Source: Motacilla alba alba (taxonomy: Eukaryota; Chordata; Aves; Passeriformes; Motacillidae). From it: a DNA stretch of 64,000 nt. Position numbers and translations under genes: made by a program. Where the stretch lies: NCBI RefSeq assembly GCF_015832195.1, contig NC_052018.1, positions 33,136,115-33,200,114 of the forward strand, written 5' to 3'. The notes under the pieces were generated by a model. It ran no database searches. It saw only the letters and a list, made by a program, of their open reading frames with translations, and was not told where the DNA came from. Position 1 is the stretch's first letter. Each line of letters opens with the position of its first letter. Shown here piece after piece: positions 14,227 to 27,900 of this stretch.

Positions 14227-14234
14227 AAAAGAAC

Positions 14235-14815
14235 TGCTACGGTTATGGTTTAACCACAGCATCTCTCACCACTCCCCACCCCACCATTGGTGGTGTGAGG
14301 AGGAGAATCAGGAAAAAAAACAGAAAAACCCATGGGTTGAGATATGTACAGTTTAATAATTTAAGTAAAATAAAATAAAAATAACAATATAATTTTAATG
14401 CAAAACGGGAGACAAAAATAAACCAGAGAGAAATAACACCTAAGAGAATAAAGTGATGCACAATACAATTGCTCACCACCTGCTACCCAACGCCTGTCCC
14501 ATCCCTGAGCAGAGATCAAGCTCTTCGAGCCAACTCCTCCCAGTTTATATACAGAGCATGATGTTCTCAGATATGGGATATCCCTTTGGCCAGTTCAGCT
14601 CAGCTGTCCTGCTCCTGCTCCCTCCCAGCTTTTTGTGCTGCTCCTCACTGGCAGAGTATGAGAAACTGAAAAGTCCTTTGCTTAGGGTACGCACTACTGA
14701 GCAACAAACAAAACATCAGGGTGCTACCTACACAATTCTCCTACTAAATCAAAACCACAGCACTTTACCAGCTGTAAGGAAAAGAATTTACTCCATCCCA
14801 GCAAAAACGAGGACA
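14235..14815 (-). mobile_element. 5' LTR of the truncated endogenous retrovirus (581 bp)
   Basis: On the minus strand it begins TGTCCTCG and ends GTAGCA, giving TG...CA termini. A TATA-like TATATAAAC lies on the minus strand at about 14,541-14,549. Both ends and the length match the 573-bp solo LTR at 63,043-63,615: the U3 edge reads ctgg(g)atggagt-like in one and ggctggggtggagt in the other, and both carry a ccatgggttgagat / gtgggttgagat segment. The base after the LTR on the right is atgtg, the presumed target duplication, whose partner was lost with the 3' end. Confidence 0.75.
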
Positions 14816-17534
14816 ATGTGGCACTTAGGGACATGACAGAGTATTGCACCTGCTTTTCTCTGCATCAGTCTCCCCCCCACAGAACCCGCCTCTAATTCCT
14901 TTTTCTCCATTGGCCCCAGCTTTGATAAATATTTATTCACATCTGGTATGGCTGGCACCATCACCCAAGTGACCTCATACTTCTGAGGAGTCGGTATTCT
15001 TGATGTGGTTATGTAGGTGCTCTTCGTGGTGTATGATCCTGCTACAGGAAAGATGACCTTTTCAAAATACTCCACTTCAAATACCTGTGAAGTTTGGCTG
15101 TCCCTCACACAAATCCTCCATAACAACATGTGAGATCCAGCCAACTTTCACACTTTGATCTGTAGCTTTCATCAGCTGCTTACAGTGTTATGCTCAGCAA
15201 TTTCTCATTACATTCTCTATATTTCCACCTCCCCTCAGTCAGCCTAACCTCCATCCAGGCGCTAGTCAAGAGCCTGATCATTTGCCTGCAGCCTTAACAC
15301 CATCTTTGTATCAAGTTCATCAGCAAAAATTTAAAATCACCACTATATTAGGCACATCACTGTTACAGTCAATCCCTGAGGTATCCTTCCTGACATGAAT
15401 ATCTTGAACACTTCTTATTGAGACTTTCTTTTTGAAGTCTGTTTATTAGCCAGTTTCTACATCAGTATTTTGTGTGCATGAAAAGCTGTGCATTTTATAA
15501 ACCTCCAGCAGAAACTGGAATCAAGACAACACAAATAAACCCAAAAGAGCAATGGTTCTCATTATTTTATTGATTGAATATGACCATCAATATAGAAAAA
15601 AAGTTTATTTTCCAAGTCCAGTCACAAAGCATGCATTCACTCTATAAATTAAGAAATACTATGGGATAAGATCCACTGATACACAAAAACTACAAAAAAA
15701 TGACACATAAATCTCAAAGTAGTCAGTAGGGACAAACAATAGTATGTCATGGAAACATAACATGTAGGAGGACTGGGAATACTGGACATCTGGTGATTAT
15801 TTTTGCTGCTCAAAATCTTAGTAGTTGTTATTTACTCACTGCTTTCAGAACAACTTCTCAGTTGTTGGAGTGACTATGCCATCCAGAATGTGTGTTAGCT
15901 TCTTCTCATGGACATCCATAGGTTGTAGGAATGCATTGGGAGTCAGGAATAGTCCAGATACTCTCAGTATATGGTGTTCATGAAATATTCAGCAAAGCTT
16001 TCTCCAAATGCACTTTCCACCAAATCAGCTACATTGAATGTCTGTCAACAGTTGCAATCAAAGACCTACCATTATTTTTTTTTCTTTTAGATAAGCCCTT
16101 CATAGGCTTCAGACATTAAACCTCAAGTACCAAATTAAGAAGATGCCAAATTTTCAAGAGGAGGAAGGCCTCTCTCTTGTGTCTATCACAGAAAACACCA
16201 TAGCGTGGTATAAAGATTTTACCAACACTTGAAAAATCCTTTGTGATTCACCTGTACATTTGCTGCATTTAGATTTACAAGACCATTATCCAAAATAATA
16301 TGAAATCCTACCATAAGATGAGGTATTTTAAAAGAGTCAAACAAAATTGCCCTGATAGTGACTCATTACAAAAGACTGACCTCTCTCTCCTTTTGGTTGT
16401 TACCCAGTCTAGTACTTGTTTTTGCAATTCACAATTCACTTCTGTCACTCAAAGTGGAATTACCTTTAGAAGGAGACTACAGTTCATACGCTTCTTAAAT
16501 TCCCTATGTATCTATGACTTTATATTAAATAAAATGAGAAGCATAAATATTTATAAGCAAATAAAGAATGCTTCTACCAACCATCCAAAACCCATGCATA
16601 TTTTATGTTTTGTTGAAGAATACTAAATGGAGGTTCTTTTATTTTTTTTCTATGAGTATTACAGGCTTTCTTTCTCTGACTCTTTTTCTCTTGTTTGTTT
16701 GGGTTTTTTTCCCCCCAAGATCTACCCCATTTTCTTTCTCCTATTTATTTTGGTTTTGCCAGGAATCTATATGGTATCGAGATTTCTTGTCACAGCTACA
16801 GAAATCAAATGACAGCTCTTTAGGGCATTTTTCACTTACTAGAACACCGCCACTTTCCTCTCCCCTAACACCCATCAAAACTCCTGCTAGTAAAATAATC
16901 CACCTTTATGTCCCTCAAATGAAGCCAAATGCAGAGCGAATTAATGCAACTTGCGCTGTTTCTTTACATTTTCACTAGATCTGGATTCTGGTGGAACGCA
17001 AAATCAATACAACAAACCCACCAAAAATATGGGAGGAGGAGTAAGGCAATGCTGAAAAAGATCATCTCACGTAGCTTTAGCTGAGAATTACAATTGCTCT
17101 TATTTAGTAGAGAAACACAGGCATCTCTATGGGATCATCCATTACATTCTAAAAAAGGTGTTTGGACAAAATTTCCTTGTTGAAATCCTTTTGTTGAGTG
17201 TAGAGTGAGCCTGTATCACTAGATGAGCTGAGCTATTTAAAATGTAGATGAATAAAGGAGAATGAGATAAATTTCAATGAAAGGCCAGAGTAGGTATCTC
17301 ATTATTAGACATAATGTGTGATGTCTATGGCAAGCGAATGATTAGCAACTTACCAAATTAATAGGAAAATAATATATATAAGGAAATAAGGAAATACATA
17401 TAAGAAAATAAGGAAAAAATACACATCTGAGTTTTATAATGAGCCATCAATCTTGAAAACAGACTATATTTAGCATAATACTGAATTCATTATAAGCATC
17501 AGAAGAAACACAGAGCTGCAAGGAACACAAATTA
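14816..17534. other. Intergenic; one unexplained minus-strand ORF
   Basis: The first 20 bases (atgtggcacttagggacatg) nearly match the CR1 3' UTR text also present at 5,998-6,020 and may be a CR1 scrap. A 118-codon minus-strand ORF (14,788-15,144) matches nothing I recognise. The remainder is AT-rich with no gene signature; A-rich gaaataagg-type repeats occur at 17,365-17,420. Confidence 0.5.
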
Positions 17535-17973
17535 TTGCCTACACCCAGAATCGAGAGGGAGGCAAACCGAGAGGCCGAATTGTTTGGCTTAGCGCGTTGG
17601 TATTACTGTAGCCCAGGAAGGGGACGCTCAGAGAAGGAGCTGCTTTTAGCAGCCTCAGGCACGCTGCACATCCGGGATCGGCTTAGGAACGATCCCCTGG
17701 AGGAAAAGGTACAGGGCAGGCGCAAGGACACACAGCCCGGCTATTCCGTTACAACTAAATGAAGCTTCAAACTATAGCCGGCTATGGCCAAACGGGAAGA
17801 GCATTTCCAGATAAATAATTTCAGTCACTCGGCGCGGCCCTGTGCCCGTCCCCCTCCTCATCCGGAACCAGGATCGGGCCGCGGCCGCCCCAGCGCGCCT
17901 GCGCGGCCGCCCCTCCGCTCGGGCCCCACAAGGCGCCGGGACCCGCGGCCGCCGCGCACGGCGCAGCCACCGG

Positions 17974-18051
17974 CCAATGGGCGGGCCGGCCGCCAATGTG
18001 TTTCCCTCCTGCAGCCAATCAGAGCTCGCTTCCTCCCGCCTTCCGGCCAAT
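17974..18051 (+). promoter_or_regulatory. Four CCAAT boxes (NF-Y sites)
   Basis: CCAAT occurs at 17,974-17,978, 17,993-17,997, 18,015-18,019 and 18,047-18,051, all on the plus strand, as GGCCAATGG, CGCCAATGT, AGCCAATCA and GGCCAATGG. The last two are 32 bp apart, the spacing seen between NF-Y sites in mitotic-gene promoters. The most proximal lies 35 bp upstream of the CHR-like element. Confidence 0.85.
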
Positions 18052-18081
18052 GGGAAGGGCGCTCTTGGGGCGTCGGTCGCG

Positions 18082-18087
18082 TTCAAA
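18082..18087 (-). promoter_or_regulatory. CHR-like cell-cycle element
   Basis: TTCAAA on the plus strand, i.e. TTTGAA on the minus strand, the canonical cell-cycle-genes homology region bound by MuvB/DREAM. It sits 35 bp downstream of the proximal CCAAT box, close to the usual CCAAT-CHR distance. Such promoters are repressed in G1 and induced in G2/M, which fits TTK. An E2F-like GCGCGAA is 12 bp further on at 18,099-18,105. Confidence 0.7.
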
Positions 18088-18099
18088 CCGGGGGCAGCG

Positions 18100-18147
18100 C
18101 GCGAAGGCGCTCGGTCGCAGCCGCGTCCCGGCCCCGCGGCGGCCTCG
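18100..18147 (+). other. Predicted non-coding first exon of TTK
   Basis: The transcription start is placed near 18,090-18,120 from the CHR position. A strong donor TCG|GTGAGG begins at 18,148. A second possible donor, GAAG|GTGGGT, begins at 18,235; using it would place AAG directly before the ATG of exon 2, a better start context than the TCG from the first donor. No ATG-initiated coding potential is needed in this exon. RNA evidence would settle the boundaries. Confidence 0.4.
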
Positions 18148-21100
18148 GTGAGGGCGGCCGGGCGGGGACCAGGGCGGCCGGGAAGGACAGCGAGGGTGAA
18201 GGGACCGGGCCGGGGAGCAGCGGAGTGAGGGAAGGTGGGTGAAGGGGCCGGGGGGCAGCGGCGGTGCTGGTCTGCGGTGAGGCCGCGGGGGGTGCTGGGC
18301 CCAGCTCCTCGGCAGCCCCGGGGCTGCGGCTTCGCTGGGCTTCCGCTCCTGAGGGCGAGGAAAGCTGCTTGCGTCTTCCCCCTCACGGTCTTTGTTTATG
18401 CCGCATTGCCTCACCTGCTCCGCTGCTGCTCAGTCTCTCTGTTACTTAGCCCAGTTTTGCATCTTGGTGTCTTATCCTTTCCGTTAGATTTAAATATTTT
18501 TGTATTTTATTTCTTTCCTAGTGTTGGTAATTTTTTTTAAATCCACGACGGTTTTTCTTAGGTGGGAGTTTTTGTTTTCCTTTAAAAAAATCCTGATTTA
18601 GGACTTGTAAATAAAACAGACAGAAGACGATGCAATTTTGTAGATAGTGTTTTTTAAAGGCTGGATACATGCTTCTGAAACAGTTGTTATTTTACCTTTT
18701 CTCTAAAGAAGACATAAACAGGACAAGTAGTGTAATACAGTAAATACAGTATTTCAAGACTGGATGCTGTTACTCCTTTTTATTATCAATGAGTATTTTT
18801 GAGTGTGTTAGATGTGGAATCTTACCACCAACCTGTAGTGCCACTTTATCCATTTACTGCTCTCAAGTCTCTGTCCTTTGGCTCCTTGTGTAGTGGGTCT
18901 GTATGAGGGGTTGAAGTTACTTTAACTACTACACTTTATTTAGAGGTAGTTCTTCCTGATCTTTGCACTGCATGTTCTCCCTAACCTCTCCTGGAGGCAT
19001 TTCTGCATCTCAGGTATGCTGCAGTGGAGCTGCTGCAGTTACCATTCAGTGCTTTTGTAACAGCTGGTTTAGGTCTTCACTGTTGTCAGATTTTAAATAT
19101 ATATATACCAGTGGAATTCATGGCAAATGATTTTTTTAAGAGTAATTATTCAGTAGATTAAGAGACAAAGAACCTGTGCATACTTGCTTGTGGTTGAACA
19201 TGACAGTATGTAGATGAATATGCCCTTAGTGTACTTTTTAGTATCTGAAGGTCACAGCAAGCTGACACATTTGGAAATGCTTGTCCTCATTCAAAATGTT
19301 GTCTTTAAGCTTTTTTAATTCTGTTTTTATTACGAACTAGGAATAGTTTCATTGATTTTGATGAAAACTGTATTTCTGGGACATGAGGATTAGGCAAGCT
19401 TGCGCAATATGCTTTCAGTGTTTCACCCATCAATTTTTGATGCACAGGAACTTCTTCAGGATGGAGAACTTCATTTCTTGCCTTTGGGTTCTTGGGATCA
19501 TCTGAGGTAGTCTGGCCCACATCCATCTTACCTTCTGGACAAGGCATATCCATTCTTCAGGAGGGTTTTTCTCTGTAACACGTTGAACCTAGAGCAGTTA
19601 AACAGCGCACCAGGAATGTAAGTTTGATGTGTATTGTTGCAACTTAAGATCAAATTTATACAGAAGTTTATTTTTCTTTTTGTCTACTGCATTTGGGAAG
19701 CTATCACTGCCGGAAGAATAATGAACCTTTGATATTAGTGAGGAAAATATAATGACTGTGTTTAAGAAATCCAAAATCCGCCTGGGAATTTTTAGCAGTT
19801 ATGGTTGCAATGAGCTATTGTGGTGTTTCTTAACATGAGGTAAATTTCTTTTGGTTGTCTTGGTGCTTCAGGTTCTGGAGAAGCTGACCTCATCCATACT
19901 TTGAGGGAGTAGGTACAGTTGCAATTCAGATCTCTATGGATATTCTCACCCATAAAGAGATGATTTGGAGTATCTGATTTCCTGTAGCCCCTTCTACAGT
20001 GTTTTTAAAAGGCAAAACTGCAATGTGTACTAAAATTTTCCTTATGAAGTGAATAAGTATCATCTGTGGAATGGCGCATGAACAGTATTAGCTCTAGTAA
20101 TCACCTAGGTAATTTTAGCAGCATGATACCCAGAAGACGGGACAGTTTACACTCTCAGAAGAGCCTAAAGTGGCTCTGGGGGAGAAATAGATATTAAAGC
20201 AAGTTCCAAACAAGCATTGAAATTAAAATCTATTCAGTGTACAATTTTGAATATAAATGTTGGGGGGGGTCTTTATTTGTTTTTGTTCAGTGAAACAAAA
20301 AATAGTATCTCATATATTACTGATTTAGCATACAGTCTTAAGCTTTCATAGGATTTTGGGTTTTTTTCATTATAGGTCTTGCTTGAGGCTATTTGAGTGT
20401 CTCTCCAGACCCTTAAGATGCTATAGCCTCTTTATAGTGGTAATGTAGATGGTGCTTTTGCTGGACTAAGTCTTGGAATTTACTCAGCGAAACTGTGTTT
20501 TGAACCTACAGAACAACACTTCTATATAGACAGGAGCAGGCTTGCTATTCTTGGTGGGCCATATCTAGTTCAGGATGAACATGAAATATGCCTACTTTTA
20601 CTTGATAAGTGAGCTCTTGTAAGCATGATAATCTTTTTGATTTATAGTCTTTGCTTGGGGAAAGCTGGGAGCTTGGTGCATTTAAAGACATGCCAGCTTC
20701 TGGTGAATAACGCCCTAAAAATTATTTGTGGGACTTCCTGAGAGTGGTGCCTGGTGTATTTTTTAGGTAGTGGGGTTAAAGGTAGATGAACTTCATTCCA
20801 TTCAATTCTCTCTCTAGCAGTAATTCACCTAAAAGTAGATCTGAAGTTTCTAACCCTCTAGCAACTTTTTGTTGTACACAAGTACAAGAGGAACAAAAAC
20901 CAACATTTCACTATAAAACTAGACTTAGTCTTTCTTTGAACTTATTTAATCTGTTTGAAGTGCATTACATTCCGTGTTTCTGGGCCCAACTTCACAGCAA
21001 TTAGAATGTCAAACCCCCTGAATATGTGCTAAATTCACCACAGTTTTTACTAGAATTCTCATGTTCATTAGATGTATGGAACATTGTTGTGGGAAAAGCT

Positions 21101-21814
21101 GTTTATTATTTAGGCAGAAAAGGAAGAAATCATTAGGGTTTTTTTAGTTTATTTTAGCAGTCTTGCTCTGCTCAGATTGCCTAAATTCTTAGCTCTCAGC
21201 TATATACATGTATTATCTCAGCTGATGATAAACTGTCAGAATGTTGATGATTTGGCATAAGTTTCTTATAAGAAGTCTTTGAATCTCTAAACCTCCTTTC
21301 AGAAACTTAAAAATAGGTGTCACTTGTCTTTGTCCTTTGAACAGAGGAGAAAGTGAATTCTTTTCTGCTTAACCCACTGTGAGAACTAATTGCTGTAACC
21401 TGTGGGAAAGAGCATGGATTAACAGTGTGTGCTAAACTAAAGCCAGCCTAATTATGAGTACAGAACGTGATTTGATGTGATGGACTGGAAGCTATTTCAG
21501 GCAACACATCATACTCCCCATTTTATTCAAATGCTGAGTATACCTTATTGGAAAGGGCTACTGTGAAGCATGGATTGAATTTGGATGAATCAGTTAAGTA
21601 CCAGTTATTTTTATTTGTCCAAGTTGTCTTCTGTGAAGTGGTTTACTTGTATAACTATATTGACAAAGGCTTAAATAGAGTATTTGTTACATAACATGGT
21701 TGAGTCTCAAGCTCCAAATGATACATGAGAGGCTTTCCCATGGTAATTCCAATCAAAGTGAGCTACAACAGGGTTCTTCAGTGACTCCATTGTTTTTTAA
21801 CCTTGTGCCTGCAG
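18148..21814 (+). other. TTK intron 1
   Basis: From the predicted donor to the cag acceptor at 21,812-21,814, preceded by the pyrimidine-rich tgttttttaaccttgtgcctg. It contains the downstream half of the CpG island and, at 19,305-19,620 on the minus strand, an unrecognised exon-like segment (see below and findings). Confidence 0.6.
19305..19610 (-). other. Unrecognised exon-like / ORF segment in TTK intron 1
   Basis: On the minus strand an 82-codon ORF (19,553 to 19,305) starts MDMPCPEGKMDV and ends RNKNRIKKA. Just upstream, a 57-base stretch with a ctctag acceptor and an AAG|GTAAGA donor could encode VQRVTEKNPPEEWICLVQK in another frame. I do not recognise either protein. It may be a frameshifted retrocopy, an exon of an antisense transcript, or chance. 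Confidence 0.25.
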
Positions 21815-21959
21815 ATGGAGGAGACAGACCTAAGTGAAAGAGGATTACCACAGATTACATCAATCATGAATAGAGTTAGAAACTTGAAAAACAAATACAG
21901 AAATGAAGAGAATATCACAGATGAATTTAATTATACCAAAATCTCAGCGGATACAACAG
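21815..21959 (+). CDS. TTK: TTK coding exon 1 (gene exon 2): start codon and N-terminal extension
   Basis: Begins directly after the cag acceptor with ATGGAGGAG (MEETDLSE) and ends ...ADTT plus the first base of an Asp codon before the GTATTT donor. Residues 1-48. In human TTK the N-terminal extension contributes to kinetochore targeting; [15 protein letters not shown] corresponds to the conserved MNKVRxxKNKFxNE stretch. The +4 base is G; the -3 base comes from exon 1. Confidence 0.93.
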
Positions 21960-24900
21960 GTATTTGGTTTTGCTATTCTACTGTCACTTATGCAAAAGAT
22001 CTTAACATAGACTGAGTGAAAGAACCATTAACTGAAATAATTTCAAGTTTAGTGTTTCTTTAATCTTAATGACCACAGAGTTAATTTCATCTCTCCTTAT
22101 TTCTCAGCTCTGTTGCTTTAATCTTGTTTGAAAAATAGTAACTGTCTTTCACAAAAGCATGTAGAAAGTGTTCTGTACATGTTTGCTGCTGTTTTAATCA
22201 ATCTCCTTTTTTGTTTTTCTGTCAGATAACTCTGGAACTGTCAATCAAATAATGATGACAACAAACAATCCAGAAGATTGGCTATGTTTTTTACTTAAAC
22301 TAGAGAAAAAGGGTGTTCCTCAGATGGATGTTAGCCTGCTCAATAGACTCATTGGCCGTTACAGCCAAGCAGTGACTGCATTACCTGCAGAAAAGTACAG
22401 TCAAGATGAGAGCTATGCTCGCATCCTTGTGAGATTTGCTGAGTTGAAAGCGTAAGTATAAATTTTCAACATGAGAACTCATCATTCTATTTTTGAATTA
22501 AGATAAGAATACCTTGTTTCATTAGTGTTTTCTGCAACAAATTATCATTTCGGGTGTGGAAGGTAAATAGCTTTGGTTAGTCAGCTTATCTGTCTCCACA
22601 GTACTTGCATTGTTTGTATATGCTAATAAACATGATTGTTTAGAGCTATTTGGTTTAGAGATGTTAACACACTACCTTTCTTCTCGGTTCTCTATGTAAG
22701 GTACAAGAGGGAATAGCATGAAATCCTTTTTTGAGCTTCATTTTAGTATGCTTTCTCTCTTACTAGACAAGATCATCACAGTTTGATTAAATTAACTGCC
22801 TTAGGATAGGAACAATGTCTCAGAACATCATTCTCTAGTTCCACACTTTGAAAATTAGTTTTGGTTGTGGTCATTTATTGCTTTATTCAGTCCAAATTCG
22901 AGCAGTGTGGTTGTGGAGATGTGTTCAGACATAATTTGGGACAGGGTTATAATTGGAATCTTTTTCGTAAGGGGTTCTTTTGTCTCTTGAAATAGTACAA
23001 CAAATATTTTGATGAACAGCTGTATTTAAACAGTGTGGCAATCTAACAATCAGAGCTGAGCAAGTTATTTTCCAGTGAACATAGCTAATCTTTTTCTTGT
23101 ATGCTCTTCCCCTACTTGACGTTTTGGCATATGGTTTCATCTTGCAGTATGATAAAGGTCCTTTGCATGGACCTTGCTGCATCACTGTCACTAAAAGCAT
23201 ACAGTGGAAGTAATCTGTTGAATCTCCTGTTGAGAAACAGGAGTGAATAATGACCTTGTGAATCTTTAGTATCTTGAAGAGGGAAGGTTTTTGTGTAAGT
23301 GGAGTAAAGAATCTCTTCCAGAAAGGTTTAAAGATACATTGCAAGATGGCATTCTTATTCAAAGATCAGTTGCTTTTCCTCAGAGCAGAAACTGTGCAAT
23401 ATACGCTTCTGGATCCTAGTTTGTGGAAATACTTTTCCCGAATAGTGATCAAATCAAATCTGTTATTTGATTGTAGGAGAGTTTAAGTTCAGAAAGGTGA
23501 TTTCCTACCTCCCTAATCACTTGGACTTATTTTCACTTGATCTTTAGAACATGGTTTGAAAGGTGGGATACTTTTAAGATGTGTGCAAGAGCTATGTTCA
23601 GTATTCTGTGTGATGTATTGCAGAAAGCAAAACCAAAGGTGCTGTCAGTAGCTTGTTAATACATGAATAGTATGTGGTTGTCTAGTTGTGGTGTCTCACT
23701 GAAATATCTTCAGTTGTTTCACTGTTACAGCCTCTAGGGACCTTTTTGGTAGTCTGTCTTGTTTCACTAATAAAATGCACTCTATAGCTGTACTAAAGTA
23801 ACTTCTACTTTAGTAGCCAACATAACAGAATTTACCTATCTCACTAGGTAGCTCAGGTCTGCTCTTTTTATTTTCTGCTGCATATTTTTAATTGGCAAAT
23901 ATCATCAGTCATGTTTCCTGACATGCCTAATAAAAATTTCTTTTAAAAAGATGAACAATCCACTCCAAACCCCCTTTTAAAAATATGTTCCCACCAAAAT
24001 CTGATACAGCATTAATCCCGCTGGAACTTCACTGTAGGATCTCCCTAAATGATGATTCCTCATTTGGAAATGACTTTCAGATTCTAGCTTGTTCTTAATG
24101 ATTTTTATGATCTAATACTTTCTACTCCAGAGTAGCATATAATATCCATTATTTTTATGAACTACATCTGTAATCTCACCATCAATGAAATTACTTTTGG
24201 CTGATTAGACCTAAAAACCAATGATGTTGATGGTAATTTTTGGAGATTAGGTTAATCAGTGGCTACTTATTTGGATCTTTTGTGTTTGGCATCTTTAGTT
24301 ACTGCTCATAACTTACTCTCATTGCTCATAATTTTTTTTTGTTCTCAATTTCCCTGGTATTCTACACTCTACCTCCTCTGTTCCCGGCTGTCAGTTTGTC
24401 CAGTACTATATATTTTGTCTTTTTCTTTAACAGAAGCAAAAACAATCCTCTCATCTCATGACTTTGAGTGCTTCTGGTTTATTTTTTAGCTATTGCAAGT
24501 AAAGCAATATTGATACTACAAGTTAAGTGACACTGATAGATGCTCTGATGATACTACCTTGGGTGGGAGAGAGATGTGTTTTTCAGTAGAATTATTTGCT
24601 GTTCTCCCAAGTATTCCACCTAAACAAGGTGGAAGAGCAAATCAGCATCACAAACTTCAGAAGCAATGGCTTGAGATTTTAGTATCTACTGCCATCAAGA
24701 CGATTTTGTTCTGATTGCAGAATGCTAAGTGGTTGGAATGGTTCTTAAAGATCATCTAGTCCCAACTCCTCCTGCTGTAGGCAGGGATGCCTTTCACTAG
24801 ACCAGATTGCTCAAGGCTTTTTCCAGCCTGACCTTGAATGCCTCCAGGGTTGGGGCATCCACTGTCTCCCTAGGTAACCTGTTCCAGTGTCTCACCACCC

Positions 24901-27900
24901 TCACAATAAAGAGGATTACTTCTTTATTGTGACGACCTAAAACTTAGGCTACCTAATATCTAGCCTAAGTTTCTTCTTTCATTTTGTACCCATTTTTCCT
25001 AGTTCTACCACTAGAGTTCCTGAGAATAAGTCCATTTCTGGCTTCCCTGCAGGCCCCCTTCAGATATTGGAAGTTTGCTATGAGGTCTCCATGCAACCTT
25101 CTCTTCTCCAGGTGAACAGCTCCAACTTTTCCAGCCCATCTTCATAGGAGGGGTGCTCCAGCTGCCTAATCATCTTTGTGCCTCTTGTCTGGACTTGTGC
25201 CAACAGGTCCCTGTCCTTTTTATGTTGGGAGCTGAATGCAGTGTCTCAGGTGGGATTTCCCAAGGGCAGAGGGGCAGACTACACCTCCTGTGACCTGCTG
25301 GCCATGCTCCTTTTGGTTGAGCCCAGGATTCTGTTTGGCTTTCTGGGCTCCAAGTGCACACAGCTGGCTCATGTTGATTTTTTTCATCAGCCATCACCCC
25401 CAAGTCTTTCTCCCTAAGCCTGCTAGCAATCACATCTCTGCCCAACCTTTAGGGGAGAAACTGGGTCATTCCATTCTTTACACTGGACGGACCTTTTTTG
25501 TCCTGTTATCTGCTTTAGCTGCAGTCTAGCTGTGCCAATAACTTTTGACCTATTGTTATACCAAGTTTGTCTGAAGAACCCTTGAGTGTGCTCTGAAATA
25601 GTTGAAGACAGCAAATGCCTCTATGATTTTCTGTATTGTATATTAGCAATGCCAGACCTGCTCTTGTGGAATGCTTCTGGCTGTAGCACAGTGCCACCAA
25701 GCGTGTGACAGTTGGTGCCTATTGCTAGTGTCAGGTCTTGTTGTGTGTATTGCTATCCAAGCTGTTGCTGCTTTCTGCTGGAACTTAACTAACAAGCTCT
25801 TTGAAAGTGAATGTAATACATTACAGCTTAATTTCTCTGGCTCAGACTTTGCCTGCAGATGGGTAATTCTGTGCCTGTCCTATTGTTTTGGATGATCAGA
25901 GCCGAGTTCAGTAAACCTGTGTGACTCTAGGTACATGCCTAAGTAACAAGAAAAACTTCTTTCACTCAAAATTCCATAGAATTGGAATGAAAATGTTCCT
26001 TACCTTTCCATGTTGTATTTTTCTGTACTTTTATTTTGAACCATGGTCATTAATTTTTTTGCTCTTCCCGCTTCTAAGTGGTACCTGTGTGTACCTGTTG
26101 GGTCAAGGGGGAACTTAGGAAAGAATTCCTTTATCTCTAGATTATAGATGTTGCTGGTAAAAGTGTTAAGCTCGCTTTTTTTTTGTCAGTTGAAACATAA
26201 CATTAAATTTCATAGTGATGTAGATTTAGGTATTTTGTGTCTTGACTGGTATTTGCAGAGGCTGTAGTTGCACTTGCATATTTAAATATTGGTGTGCTGT
26301 GTGTAAGCATGAACCTGCTCAGCAGTCTATGGCTGAATGTAACACTAGGATTAAAATTTTCCAAAAGTAAATGAACTATCAAGTGTGAAGGAGCTTAAGG
26401 ATTGAGTCCTTTGCGTTTTGGGAAGGTTCAGCTTGTTATCTTTCAATAATTAGCATTTAAAATTCTTTGCTTATTTGTAGTTCACTGATTGCTCTAAGAA
26501 AGAGGAAAATCTTTAGCCTACAGGTGTGTTGCTTTTTCAAAGTTATTTAAAGGCTTCATCCCATACATGGAACTTCATCCTTCTCAGGCTTTTCACCTTG
26601 TATAACTATGAATGTGCTGTATTTACAGTCTTCAAGATCCAGAGGAGGCACGGGACCAATTTCACCTGGCCAGACTGAACTGCAAGAAATTTGCTTTTGT
26701 GCATGTGGCTTTTGCACAGTTTGAGCTATCACAAGGTGTGTAAAAAAAAAAAAAAAACCACCAAGAAAACAAACAACCAAACTTGTTTGGTGTTGCTGTT
26801 CTGTGTTGTTCTCAGTTTTGTTGTTTTAAACTTCTGCTCCGTTACTTAATTTGTAAGGAAACTGATAGATATTGAATAAGAAAGAAAAAAGTCTATTTTT
26901 TTAAATTGAAATTTATTGAGAATGTGTGTTCACTTTTAGAATGAAAATATGCACACAATTCATTGTTTTTTTCTGTTTTAGAAATAACTTTCAAACCAGG
27001 TGAAAATTGAAAAGTGAGGCTCAAATACTTGTGGAAGTAATTCTTGCTTGTGGAAGAAATTCTGTCTTCCAAAAAGCATCTGTAGATTGAGTATGCACAT
27101 TGACAGTGTGTTTTGGTTTAATAAAAAACAATTTGGTTGCCCTGGTACTTGCTGACAAGACTGGGTTGGCTGCCCACAGGCTTGTATTTTTGGGTATCTT
27201 TTGTTTCCATGGGTGATTTGAACAGTGACATATGTTGCCCTGGGTGTTTCTTCCTTTGACAGTTTGCTCTGTACAGAAAGACAAGCACATTCCATGAAAG
27301 CTGTGTTCTTATTTGAATGGAAAAGACTTGATTAATGTATTAATTTTTATGTGATTTGTTTTCCTTCATGTTTTTTAGTATCATGCAAGTTATTGTATAT
27401 TGTTGTGTATATTTCTCATACTGCCTAGTATGAGAAATTCTCCCCAAACTCAGCTACACTAAATCTCCATTCTACACTCTAGATTCTTGAATACATTTTA
27501 CTGGTTATTCGTTTTTAGTTTATTTCTGTTTATTTTCCACTGATAGTGGTTTTGTCTGTAAATTTTTGCTCCAGTGCTTCTTTTTAACTGTATTTTAGGA
27601 TATTGTTTAGATGTTCGAAGTGTGGCCCAAAAGGCAGAACCATTTTGTTAAAATCTATAAGTAGATACTCATTTGTCATCTCAGATTTTCCAGATTTTCT
27701 TTACTGATAAGTGGATTGACATTAGAGCAGAAAATGCTATGAACCAACTCTCCCCTCCCAGAAGTACATGCTGTGTTTATGAATGACTCCTGTACAAGAT
27801 GGGGGGAAAAAAGACAAAAATCCGCATGTTTGTGTCTTGAAATCACACAGTTTCTGTGTTATGCCTAAGTCAGTTATCTGACCAGTCTTGTTCTAATATA

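Larger units (their letters stand above)
11686..14234 (-). mobile_element. Truncated endogenous retrovirus internal region (gag-pro-part of pol)
   Basis: Read on the minus strand from right to left: a leader after the 5' LTR, a primer-binding-like site at 14,209-14,226, a long degraded gag region (about 12,600-14,100), an aspartic-protease-like segment (about 12,300-12,600) and the N-terminal half of a reverse transcriptase (about 11,686-12,110). The RT catalytic motif YVDD can be read at 11,688-11,699, and the element ends immediately after it. The rest of RT, RNase H, integrase, any env and the 3' LTR are absent. Frames are broken by stops and frameshifts, including a 22-bp duplication at 12,262-12,305. 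The protease active-site position reads NIS instead of the expected DTG, so the copy is inactive. The pol resembles class III (ERVL-like) elements; the primer-binding site looks tRNA-Lys-like, so the class is not certain. Confidence 0.75.
17820..18390. promoter_or_regulatory. CpG island at the TTK promoter
   Basis: The only strongly GC- and CpG-rich block of the window, in otherwise AT-rich DNA. It spans the proximal promoter, the predicted first exon and the start of intron 1. There is no TATA box at the expected place. An NRF1-like gcgcgcctgcgc is at 17,893-17,904 and GC boxes occur around 17,980. Open frames of 130-200 codons inside it are a by-product of the low stop frequency at high GC. 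Confidence 0.9.
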